From Mesostigma viride (taxonomy: Eukaryota; Streptophyta; Mesostigmatophyceae; Mesostigmatales; Mesostigmataceae): 64,000 nucleotides of DNA. The notes below the pieces were generated by a model. It was not told the origin of the DNA, did not search any database, and worked only from the letters and a program-made list of their open reading frames with translations. This document shows, piece by piece, positions 11,401 through 21,399 of the stretch. Within the stretch, counting starts at the first letter, position 1; each line of letters starts with the position of its first letter. The translations under genes were made by a program, and so were the position numbers. Where the stretch lies: assembly GCA_009746045.1 (NCBI GenBank), contig RPFO01000594.1, positions 1,260,818-1,324,817 of the forward strand. The letters run 5' to 3'.

Positions 11401-12545
11401 AGGGAAGGGGAGGAAAGTTACTAAGGGAGAGGGAGGAAAGGGGAGGGAAGCTAAGATGGGAGGGGAGGGGAAGGAAGCTAAAGGAACTTCGGTAATGCAA
11501 GGAAGCCCCCAAGCTAAGAAAGGGAAGGGGAGGAAAGCTACTTAGAAGGGAGAGGGAGGAAAGGGGAGGGAAGCTAAGGGATGGGAGGGGAGAGGAAGGA
11601 AGCTAAAGGAACTTAGGTAATGCAAGGAAGGAGGGAAACTAAGAAAGGGAAGGGGAGGAAAGCTACTAAGGGAGAGGGACGAAAGGGAAGGGCATTAAGC
11701 TATGGGATATGGGAGGGGAGGGGAAGGAAGCTAAAGGAACTTAGGTAATGCAAGGAAGGAGGGAAGCTAAGAAAGGGAAGGGGAGGAAAGTTACTAAGGG
11801 AGAGGGAGGAAAGGGGAGGGAAGCTAAGATGGGAGGGGAGGGGAAGGAAGCTAAAGGAACTTCGGTAATGCAAGGAAGCCCCCAAGCTAAGAAAGGGAAG
11901 GGGAGGAAAGCTACTTAGAAGGGAGAGGGAGGAAAGGGGAGGGAAGCTAAGGGATGGGAGGGGAGAGGAAGGAAGCTAAAGGAACTTAGGTAATGCAAGG
12001 AAGGAGGGAAACTAAGAAAGGGAAGGGGAGGAAAGCTACTAAGGGAGAGGGACGAAAGGGGAGGGAAGCTCAGGGATGGGAGGGGAGGGGAAGGAAGCTA
12101 AAGGATCTTAGGTGCTGCAAGGAAGGAGGGAAGCTAAGAAAGGGAAGGGGAGGAAAGCTACTAAGGGAGAGGGACGAAAGGGGAGGGCATTAAGCTATGG
12201 GACATGGGAGGGGAGGGGAAGGAAGCTAAAGGAACTTAGGTAATGCAAGGAAGGAGGTAAGCTAACAAAGGGAAGGGGAGGAAAGCTACTTAGAAGGGAG
12301 AGGGACGAAAGGGGAGGGAAGCTCAGGGATGGGAGGGGAGAGGAAGGAAGCTAAAGGAACTTAGGTAATGCAACGAGGGAGGGAAGCTAAGCAAGGGAGG
12401 GGAGGAAAGCTACAAAGGGAGAGGGAGGAAAGGGAAGGGCATTAAGCTATGGGATATGGGAGGGGAGGGGAAGGAAGCCATAGGAACTTAAGTAATGCAA
12501 GGAAGGAGGGAAGCTAAGAAGGGAGGGGAGGGGAGGGAAGCTAGC
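8400..12545. repeat. 4.1-kb purine-rich satellite with higher-order structure
   Basis: The monomers are about 124 bp (GGAAGCTAAAGGAACTTAGG at the start of each). Three monomer variants form a higher-order unit of about 373 bp, seen as near-identical copies at 8612, 8985 and 9358 and again at 10958, 11327 and 11700. The whole block is duplicated at an offset of about 2.34 kb (8457 against 10801). The short open frames are repeat by-products. Confidence 0.9.
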
Positions 12546-13880
12546 GGCCCACATGCATCTCTCCCTCGACAAGGAACAAGCGCATGCACCCACCCACCCC
12601 ACATGCACCCCTCCCTTTACAAGAAACAAGCATGTGGGCCCACCTACTGCAATGCATCCCTCCCTTGATAAAGAACACACACATGCACCCACCCACCGCG
12701 CATGCATCCCTCCCTTGACAAGGAAGAAGCATGTGCACCCACCCCACCTGCGTCCCTCCCTTGACAAGGAACAATTTCATGCACCCACCCACCCACATGC
12801 ATCTCTACCTTGACAAGGAACAAGAGCATGCACCTACCCACCGGGCATGCATCCCTCCCTTGACAAGGAACAAGCATGTGTACCCACCCACCCCACATGC
12901 ATCCCTCCCTTTACAAGAAACAAGCACGTGAACCCACCTCATGCACAAGCATCCCTCCCTTGATAAGGAACAAGCACGTGCACCCACCCACCCCACATGC
13001 ACCCCTCCCTTTACAAGAAACAAGCATGTGGGCCCACCTACTGCAATGCATCCCTCCCTTGATAAAGAACACACACATGCACCCACCCACCGTGCATGCA
13101 TCCCTCCCTTGACAAGGAAGAAGCATGTGCACCCACCCACCCCACCTGCGTCCCTCCCTTGACAAGGAACAATTTCATGCACCCACCCACCCACATGCAT
13201 CTCTACCTTGACAAGGAACAAGAGCATGCACCTACCCACCGCGCATGCATCCCTCCCTTGACAAGGAACAAGCATGTGTACCCACCCACCCCACATGCAT
13301 CCATCCCTTTACAAGAAACAAGCACGTGAACCCACCTAATGCACAAGCATCCCTCCCTTGATAAGGAACAAGCACGTGCACCCACCCACCCCACATGCAT
13401 CCCTCCCTCGACAAGGAACAAGCGCATGCACCCACCCACCCCACATGCATCCCTCCCTTGACAAGGAACAAGCGCATGCAGCCACCCACCCCACATGCAG
13501 TCCTCCCTTTACAAGAAACAAGCACGTGCACCCACCTACTGCACATGCACCCCTCCCTTGACAAGGAACAAGCGCGTGCACCCACCCACCCCACATGCAT
13601 CCCTCGACAAGGAACAAGCGCGTGCACTCACCCACCCCACATGCATCCCTCCTTTGACAAGGAAAAAGCACGTGCAACCACCCACCCCACGTGCATCCCT
13701 CCCTTGACAAGGAACAAGCACGTGCACTCACCCACCCCACATGCATCCCTCCTTTGACAGGAAAAAGCACTTGCACTCACCCACCCCACATGCATCCCTC
13801 CCTTGACAGGGAAAAAGTGCGTTCACCCACCCACCCACACGCATTCCTCTCTTGACAACGAACAAGCACGTGAACCTACC
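12546..13880. repeat. Second satellite, about 49-bp monomers
   Basis: The monomers are of the type CATGCATCCCTCCCTTGACA followed by AGGAACAAGCACGTGCACCC. A larger repeat of about 400 bp (12610 against 13010) shows block duplication. It abuts the first satellite inside the CACTA-like element. Confidence 0.9.
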
Positions 13881-14800
13881 TACCCACTAGCATGGCACGA
13901 AGGCATACCATACAATAGCATGGCGTTGCCAAAGCGAAAAAAGAGATCTCGGTGGGGAGAAATTGCCCAGCAAAACTGACAACCATGCAAGGCAAAAAAC
14001 TTGAATAACTTACGGTGGACATCGGCACATAATGAGTAGCCCAGATGTGCCGGGTGTAGAGTAAACGAGGCCGAAAATGTCGTGTAACTCAAAGGCATCT
14101 TTAGTAGCCTGTCAAGCGACGGGAACGAGTGGAAACCTGAAGAATGGCAAAAGACATTAAGTCGACTGCCATACATAAAAGATAGAGAATCAGTAGTACA
14201 CAGCTCCCCTCATGGAGCAGTAAGCAAATGAGCGATGATTAACAAAGTGTGAGACAGATAGCCGATGCGACTCCTTGCGACTAAACGTGGCATGCATATG
14301 CGGGCGCTGATTAGGAACATTGGCTTACTTTGTTTAGCGTAATGCGATTGCAGTAGCTTCGTGAAATGCCGCATGCGCACGATGTCACGAAATTTAAATT
14401 TCCTTTAGGAACAAAGACGAACAAATTGATGTAGCTGGCTAAGGACTACGCCATGGTAGGCTAGCTGTATCGGAGAGAGCGCTGTAGATGGCTGGAAAAA
14501 TGATAACTCAATCATGCTAAACTGCGGCTCCAAAGGCTTGTCCTAGTGCGCCTTTGGCTTTCTTCTTCTTCAGGCGCAATAAGCCCGCGATTCTTTTTTA
14601 GTCCAAATATTCTTTCACCACTACTGACCGGCTGGCGACTGCAAATCGGCATGGCCGGCTAATTATGAGGCAAGCGTTGCAAGGGCAGACGCTTGTGATC
14701 GTTGATAAATTCGAAAAATCGTTCTCGCCCGGCGCGGCGGTTCACAACTCCCCACCTGCAAACTCGACTAGCACAGGTACGGGGGCGTTCCTGAAACCAG
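13881..14800. other. Unique interior of the CACTA-like element
   Basis: About 0.9 kb of non-repetitive DNA with only short, unrecognised open frames. I see no transposase or domestic gene fragment. Confidence 0.45.
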
Positions 14801-15110
14801 TCCCGTACACGCAACCGTTCTATCCGGCCCTCGGCAAATATAGAATCTCTGCTGCACTTCCGCGGCGTGGGACACAACAACAACAACAACAACTTCCGCG
14901 GCGTGGGATTCAACTAACTAACTAACTAACTTCCGCGGCGTGGGAACCAACAACAAGAACAAGAACAAGAACAAGAACAAGAACAACACGCAACCGCTCT
15001 GTGCCGTACCTAGAACGGGACGAGTACAAGACCGTATCGGCCAGTATAGATTCTCTGCTGCCCATGTGCGGCGTGGGACACAACAACAACAACAACAACA
15101 ACAAGACCCT
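14800..15110 (+). repeat. Cluster of short retroposon-like units with microsatellite tails
   Basis: The word GCGGCGTGGGA occurs four times (about 14862, 14897, 14934, 15068). Each occurrence is followed by a different short tail: (CAA)n, (CTAA)n, (AAGAAC)n and (CAA)n. The preceding 70-100 bp are similar in the first and last copies (14810-14892, 14990-15103). A further copy with a (CAA)n tail lies at 47700-47785. Confidence 0.6.
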
Positions 15111-15211
15111 AACCGGGGACTGTTTCGGTTACGGCCCCGTACTAGGCTCGGTTCGGTGTACGCGGCGTGTACGTAGCGTGACATTAATTCTAGTGGACGC
15201 CAAGTGGACGT

Positions 15212-15666
15212 AAAAAATGGCCTGTAAGGCATACGACACAAAGTATACTTGCCGTAAATTTTACGGCCCGTATACTTTGTGTCGTTTACGGTAGTAAATT
15301 TACTGCAGCATACGACACAAAGTATACGGGCCGTAAAGTTTACGGCCCGTATACTTTTTGTCGTATACTAAAGTAAAATTTACTAAAGTATACGACAAAA
15401 AGTATACAGTAGTAATTTTTACGGCCCGTATACTTTTTTTCGTATACTAAAGTAAACTTTACTAAAGTATACGACAAAAAGTATACGGGCCGTAAAGTTT
15501 ACTAAAGTATACGACAAAAAGTATACGGGCCGTAAACTTTACGGCCCGTATACTTTTTGTCGTATATTGAAGTAAAGTTTACGTAACGTATACGGAGCCC
15601 GTATACGTTTACGGGCCGTATACGGGGCCCGTATACGTGTACGGGCCGTAAGTTTATAGTATAGTG
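15212..15666. repeat. Right subterminal repeat region of the CACTA-like element
   Basis: Direct and inverted repeats of GTATACGGGCCGTAAA, ACTAAAGTATACGACAAAAA and related words are the counterpart of 7450-7835. Confidence 0.75.
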
Positions 15667-15669
15667 TAA

Positions 15670-15715
15670 CCACTCTCCGGTACACTCAAGTGAATGCAGG
15701 CATTAACTTGAGTGT
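15670..15715. mobile_element. MITE 2, right part
   Basis: CCACTCTCCGGTACACTCAAG and the following palindrome half match the middle of MITE 1. This shows that the CACTA-like element sits inside a second MITE copy whose far end is lost. Confidence 0.6.
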
Positions 15716-16290
15716 ACCTGTAACGTGCCCAGATTTACACCTATGTAAACCTGACTGAGCTACGTAGCGAAAGATCAACTGTGCCGGTATTACTAAGGAA
15801 GAATCAGGTCGGGCCTAATGCAGATTGCGCTTCACGACTGGCTGGGGTCGTGAGATATTATCTGGCACCGCGACTTGATGCCAAGCTAGCTTAATACACA
15901 CTTATAATGGCAAGCAAGACCAATTACACATGGATCGTTGCCACAGGCTCAATGTGTAGGCGTCACATTTCGCACTTTACATTCATCGAACCAAGAGGAC
16001 GAGACTCTTGTCCTCGGACGAATTTCACCTACATAGGTCTGCCACCAAGCTGGCAGGTTGGCGCAGACATGGCGCCGACCTTCCAGAGACTCCGAAACAG
16101 TCCACTCAAGATTCTGCATGCCTGACGGCTCGAGCTGACATCGACCCTATACAGAATCCACCCATGGCCACCAAATCTTAACCAGCCATAAAGTACGCAC
16201 TGCGCGGCGCGACTGCACCGGCCCCTAGATAGAAGATCTCCTACTTCAACCTAGGCCCAAAATAATAGTCCGAACCATGCACAAACTATC
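15716..16290. other. Unassigned spacer
   Basis: No gene is recognised. A 72-codon open frame at 15907-16125 has no identifiable content. Confidence 0.4.
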
Positions 16291-16293
16291 ATA

Positions 16294-16568
16294 ACTAATT
16301 AATTAATTAAACTAGTGCTCCTGTTGGGGAGTCACGGAGCACCAAAGTGCTTTTAATCCCGGTGTGTGCACAACAGGTAGAAAGGGCAGAGACCCCCTTT
16401 CTCCTTCATGCCAAAGGCATGCCACAACTGCAATCGGACTCGGTAAACGATCCGGCAAGATCTGTGGGTGCAATAAGACCCATGTGAGCATATCATAACA
16501 AGGATCGCGTGGGCAAGTAATCTGAGCATAGCCTGGACGTAGCATGGCTGTACAAGGACTAAGCTAAG
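16294..16568 (-). mobile_element. 3' end of the ORF1-type retroposon, truncated copy
   Basis: This is the 3' untranslated part, hairpin and TTAA tail of the family in reverse orientation, with no ORF1. In the hairpin the loop reads TTTG instead of TTCG. The flanks AACTATCATAACT and AGCTATCACAATT may be a diverged target-site duplication. Confidence 0.75.
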
Positions 16569-16615
16569 AAGCTATCACAATTCCATACAAAAGTCCTGAA
16601 CAAGCTATCACAATT

Positions 16616-16991
16616 AATTAATTATCAATTAAACACGTGCTCCCGTTGGGGAGTCACGGAGCACCGAAGTGCTTTTATTAATCCCGGCCTGTGTGTGCAT
16701 GCACAACAGGAGAAAGGGCAGAGACCCCCAGTCTCCTTCATGCCTAATCTAAGGCATGCATGCCACAGCTGCATTCGGGCACGCAAGCTAAACGGACACG
16801 CTAACGATCCGGCAATATGTGGGTGCAATAAGACCCATGTAAGCATGGCATAACAAGGAGCGTGGGCAAGTAATCTGGTCATAGCCAGGACGTAGCATGC
16901 ATGGCTGTACAAGGACTAAGCTAAGGCTATGGCGGGTTGTGTACCGTGCGTTAGCGGTGCACGTGACTAGGTATGTTGGCACAGCTAGGCA
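16616..16991 (-). mobile_element. 3' end of the ORF1-type retroposon, second truncated copy
   Basis: This is the same family as the previous feature and in the same orientation. It lies between AAGCTATCACAATT (16602-16615) and AAGCTATCATAATT (16992-17005), a 14-bp duplication with one mismatch. The 33 bp at 16569-16601 are a tandem copy of the sequence at 16992-17024, so the target was already duplicated. Confidence 0.8.
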
Positions 16992-17106
16992 AAGCTATCA
17001 TAATTCCATACAAAAGTCCTGACCAAGGGACAGTTCCCAAATTAAGTCCCGAAATGAGTCCCAAAGTCCTGTGGACTATGACAACAAGCCAAATACACAA
17101 TTTATC

Positions 17107-18680
17107 TCATTGTTGCGCCTGTTCCAAGGGTCGGGCCCGCAACACTCCTCCCCCTCCCCAGGGGACAGTATAGTCTCGATCTACCGTCATAGAGAGAGGT
17201 GAAGAAGCACAAGAAAAGAAAACACACGCAAGCAACAATTCATTCTGAGTAGCCGAGCGATCGTTGATATCATCGCGACCGCAGGTTGACCATAGGGGTA
17301 CTATGTCCCAACCCTTGTTCTCCAACAGGCCAGTAAAAACCATTCCCCCAATACTCGCCACACAAGGACACGTCTTGACGTAGTCAACGTCTCTCCCTAC
17401 TAGGCCGAAGGGAGGAAACCAGATCCTATCCCGTGCGGGCTTTCGGATTTTGACAACAGAAACTTCTCCGCGTGGGTTAACAGTCACCTGAATGATGACC
17501 ACTGAGCTCGTTTGACTTTTTCGCCATGGCGGGGCTTCCATGACTAGAGTCTGCTCCAGACGGCGGAGATATTCCCTGAGTACTGACGGTACAGGGCATC
17601 CATTGGCATTTAATAGGCGTGGGGCGCTCCACCTTGCCTGCTGCATGGCTGTCTTCCCACCACGTTCCTATGTATGGTATCCACCTTAATTCCGACTCGA
17701 CCCACGTTTGTCCTATCTAGTAACCGAGACCTTACACCAAGAACCAGGTCCAGGTTGGCCTAATGAAGGCCGGCAACCTACCCCTGGTCATGACATACTT
17801 CACGGTCGACTCAAGCAACATGATATCGTGCCCTATAGCATCACATGAGGCACCCGCTGGAATTAACATAACTGGAACAAATCACAGGGCAACGCCCTGG
17901 GGCCGGATATTTATAAACTGGAAACTGTGGATCCAGTCTGATCGAACTGGAACAGCAGGAACATGAACCCCCCATAATCCTTCATCGGGAATCTCCCCCA
18001 CGTCCCACAAATCCATCAATTTCTCTCTCACCGCTGCCCTCATCCCTGGCGACCGTGCGGGTGCAGGGCCGCGGCATGCAGCATATAAAATCCCGCCAGC
18101 GACTCGGATCAGGGGCGCACACCTATTGCAACTCCAAAGCAACCCAATTGATGGCCGGGGTCGACCGATACCAATAATACCGGGGATACACGGCGGCACT
18201 GGGCGACGATGCTTATCACAACTGAGATAGTAATACGCGCGTGGCGCGGACACGTTGCGCGTGGCTATGCATGGACAGGGGCGGGCACGCAATTTGTGTT
18301 GGGGTGCGCAAGTACAGTGGACCGTCCGGGGCGCGCACGCGCCAGCATGTGACAGCGCTGTAAACGTCACAGCCGAGCAAAGGCCAGCCAAATTAACTAT
18401 GGATCACCGCAGTTGTCATCAACGACAACGGGAGGCGATCACGTGCAGAACTGACACGCAATGCAGTCGACGCAGGGAGTGACCCAGCTGAATCACTTCT
18501 TAATTGCCGGGGCGGAGATGGCAGCGGGCGCAAGCACTGAACTCGTCATCCGGTCTGCAAGACCGACCCGATGTCGAGTCCACCACATGCAGCGGAAGGT
18601 GCCCAGTAGCTGAAATCTGCGGGCAACGCAACTAGGGTCGCGTCCGAAGATGTCGCCAACATCAAACTGCGCACCCAGCA
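17107..18680 (-). mobile_element. 3' region of the Ty3/gypsy-like element; integrase not recognised
   Basis: This region lies downstream of the RNase H fragment in element orientation. The open frame at 17107-17646 (179 codons) has no recognised domain. Near 17146-17165 the minus strand has a purine-rich run (GGGGAGGGGGAGGAG) followed by TGTTGC, which looks like a polypurine tract and the start of a 3' LTR. The other end of that LTR is cut by the retroposon tail at 16991. I could not identify zinc-binding HHCC or DDE motifs. Confidence 0.45.
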
Positions 18681-18689
18681 AGTCAGTGG

Positions 18690-19420
18690 TGGCATCATGT
18701 GTGGCAACAGTAAACCGCGGCCAGCAGCTCCTGCTGATGAACCGGATAGAACTTTCCGCTCGGCGGGGATCATGGCCGGTGCGGGAGATATACTCAACCC
18801 GGCGCTTGCAACTGCCCTTGCCTAGTGGTCCTGCACCAGAACCCCACCGATGGCCACCTTGCTTGCATCCGTCGCGACCACAAAGGGAAGGGAAGGGTCA
18901 GGGCCCGCGGCGAGCATGAGCACTTGGGCCGTGGTCAAGCTGGCCTCAAAGGGCCTCAAAGGGCCTCAAAGGCCTGTTGGCATCGCTCCGACAAGACAAA
19001 GGACACACCCTTCTTGAGGAGCGCGTTGATGGGCAACGCGATCGCGGCGAGCCGGCCGGGAATGAAGCGCCGGTAGTATGCATAGGACACAATCCCCAGG
19101 AAGCTACACACACACTTCACGTCGGTCGGTGCGGGCCATTAATTGTTGGTGGACAGAATCAATCTTCTCGGGGTCCGGCGTGGCCATGCCTAGGCGGCTG
19201 ACGGAGCGTGCGGCCCAAGCCAACCGGACGCTGCGCCGCGCGCGGATCAACCTTGGCCCAACGGACCGAGAGATGCTTCTTCTCCATGATGCGCAGGACC
19301 GTATCGACGTCCTCTAGGTGATCCTCAAAGATCTTGGAGTAGTAATGTCGCGTGACTCTGCGTGCCACAATCTCCGGCGCCACCATGGCGGCTGGCCACT
19401 CAGCTTTGGTAAAACCCAAA
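18690..19420 (-). pseudogene. Ty3/gypsy-like RT thumb/connection and RNase H remnants
   Basis: Across several frames the minus strand keeps YYSKIFEDHLEDVDTVL (end of the palm), then FLGIVSYAYYRRFIPGRLAA and KKGVSFVLSERCQQAFEA (RT connection region of Ty3/gypsy pol). After these come PFVVATDASKVAIGGVLVQ and YPVHQQELLAAVY (RNase H). The order and wording match Ty3/gypsy pol. The fingers and the YxDD active site are missing, and stops and frameshifts are frequent, so the element is long dead. Confidence 0.8.
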
Positions 19421-19429
19421 TGAGCTGAG

Positions 19430-19960
19430 CTGACGTGCCTGCCTTAACTGCATGTCCTGTAGGGTGGGCGAGGACCTGTCCCATGATATAAAAAGATACG
19501 CTAGTGGCTGGTCCTGCAGCTGCTGCAAGAGTCCAACGACTCGAAGCAGATCCCAAAACAACCCGCTCCTAGGATCCGCAAGCCCGCGTCCTATTATGCC
19601 GGCCTGACTCAACCCTTGACATTCCTAGCCCGCGAGGACGAGGTCTATCATCTGGTGCCGCCTCAAAAGGCCTCGCACATGAACCTCCCCAAAGCACGGA
19701 TATCCTGAGGCTGGCACTCCCCAAATGGATCTGTCCACGCAGACGGAGGAAACTGAGATGGATACAGGGCAGACAACTGGGCACAGTGATGCCTGTACAC
19801 TGCCCGAGCTGTAGGAGACGGCTCCTCGGCGATTAACATGTGGCACGTACCGCCTGCAGCGAGAAAACCAGCCAGCCCCCCTCCCATCCGGCAGCAAACA
19901 ATTCCAGCAAGACAACCCGGCCTTCGGACAACACCCGCGACTCTGCCAGAACATTGGCAC
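19430..19960 (-). pseudogene. C5-cytosine-methyltransferase-like domain in the retroelement
   Basis: Read across one frameshift and one in-frame stop, the minus strand gives a motif I-like segment (VVLLELFA, then GGGLAGFLAAGG). A spacer follows (PTARAVYRHHCAQL, YPSQFPPSAW), then a motif IV-like segment containing ECQGLSQAG and DPRSGLFWDLLRV. In C5-methyltransferases motif IV is PCQ and holds the catalytic cysteine; here the cysteine is kept, proline is replaced by glutamate, and the codon before it is a stop (TAG). The domain sits between the aspartic protease and the reverse transcriptase. The sequence is decayed and can only be a relic. Confidence 0.7.
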
Positions 19961-20339
19961 AGAAGTTACCTTCGGTTCAGTGTCGCGACAGCCACTTGTG
20001 ACTGAGATTGCCGCGGGAGTTGAGAAAGTTGTTGCTGCCGCACCGCGTTGGTGACGTGCTGACGCTGAAGGGCCTGCCGCGCTTGCGGCTGCTCGGTCGC
20101 GCCGCCCACGTGCTCTGCAACTTGAGGCCCGTCCCACCAGCGCTGATGGGATGCACGGCCGATGCTTACTCACGCACAGCCCCCCCAGCTGCCGTGACCT
20201 GCCCCATCCAGACCTCCACCACCGCGTCGCGCGACCCAACCTCGACCCGCGGTTGACCGTCGACACTAGACACGCACCGGTGTCCGAGCTGTAGCAGCTC
20301 ACTGGGATGCTTGCTTGGCGCATCATTGGCGTCACCGTC

Positions 20340-20710
20340 TCTGTCTACGATGTACACCGCGCGGCCTTCCCACATGCGTACCTCGAGCCGCATGGGAAAC
20401 ATGACCTCCATGCCGACCAGCACGTCATACGATGACTGCTCGGTCACAAGGGCATTCACAGGGATGCAGGCCATGTCGGATGGCCTGAGCGGGTTGAGGA
20501 TGACCATAACCTCCGGACCGCAGTCATGGCAAAGGGTTTAGCGGCAGGGCCCTGCCAGCCCGCCACGGACACATGACTGTCCCGCAACCCGCCATTCTCC
20601 CTGGTTAGGTTGAGCAACTGGGCCAGCCGAGCACTGATGACGAGTGGCTGGGCCCCGCTGTCCAGTTTCACGACCAATTCATGTTCATTACTGTAGACCA
20701 CGTTGCTCAG
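20340..20710 (-). pseudogene. Retropepsin-like aspartic protease remnant
   Basis: Two overlapping minus-strand frames contain VVKLDSGAQPLVISARLAQL (the DSGA catalytic motif of retroviral-type proteases) and, downstream, SYDVLVGMEVMFPMRLEV (the usual second half). It lies between the gag remnant and the methyltransferase-like domain, as expected in pol. Confidence 0.7.
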
Positions 20711-21399
20711 GGGTAGTCCCCGTGCCCCTGTGCCTGAAACGCCATTGCTGGCTCACCATCCGGATATGAGGTGACTGTGGGTGCCCGGCTAGGCACTATG
20801 CACGCCCGCTGCGCGTTGTCCAAGACACCATGAGCGACATGACCCACGACTACCGAAGCCGATGCAGGGCGATGCCCAACAAATGTGGCTGTCTCAGCGT
20901 TGTGCAACCTACGGGCGTCCATGCTGTCAGCGTACCGCTGTACCTCTGACGCGTGCGACCCGAGCACCGCCACGGCCCGCTGACCGAACCACTCGACCAC
21001 TCATGCCGGGGAGTGTATGCAGGCGTGTCCACGACCGACGGCATAGGGTATAAGGGCAACAACCTGCGCCGCTGCTCTGCCCCAGCAGGATTGTCGTGTT
21101 CCAGGGTGGAGCCGGTCCGAGCGGGAGCCATGCGAAAGGACTGAGGCATCAGACTGCCCCACAGTCTCACTTGGCTGGCCCACCTGAAACGACGGCGGTG
21201 CACGTGCTTGCTTCCCTCGCGCGCCAACTGCGTGGATCTGTCCAACCGGCCATATCACGTCGGCTGGCCGCCAGAAGTCCTTGTCCCTGTATTGAACCTG
21301 CGATCCCCCATCCTCCCTTTCACGCCCCCCCGCCCGATCGCCCGTCGGCTGAATGATGACCACCCCCGCGTCCACCTTCTTGTCCTTCACGTCCGCAAA

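Larger units (their letters stand above)
7450..15666. mobile_element. CACTA-like DNA transposon, 8.2 kb, non-autonomous
   Basis: The ends start CACTATACT and finish AGTATAGTG. Over about 40 bp (7448-7487 against 15630-15669) the ends are inverted repeats with one mismatch. Inside each end, 380-455 bp consist of short direct and inverted repeats built from GTATAC, TTTACGG and CCGTAAA words, as expected of CACTA (En/Spm) subterminal regions. The flanking bases are TTA and TAA, so a 3-bp duplication is imperfect. The interior is two satellite arrays plus about 1.3 kb of mostly non-coding sequence. No transposase was found, so movement would need an enzyme supplied from elsewhere. Confidence 0.75.

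Noticed and set aside
8612-11885. Repeated 61-codon minus-strand frames of identical sequence, possible tandem gene family
   Set aside because: They are satellite monomers; the sequence is low-complexity and has no gene signals.
12447-13776. Open frames of 60-163 codons in both strands
   Set aside because: By-products of the 49-bp satellite.
8400-13880. CRISPR-like direct repeats
   Set aside because: There are no constant-length unique spacers and no cas genes; the structure is satellite.
17107-17646. 179-codon frame as a host gene
   Set aside because: It lies between the pol remnants and the presumed polypurine tract of the gypsy-like element, with no recognised domain. It is more likely part of the element.
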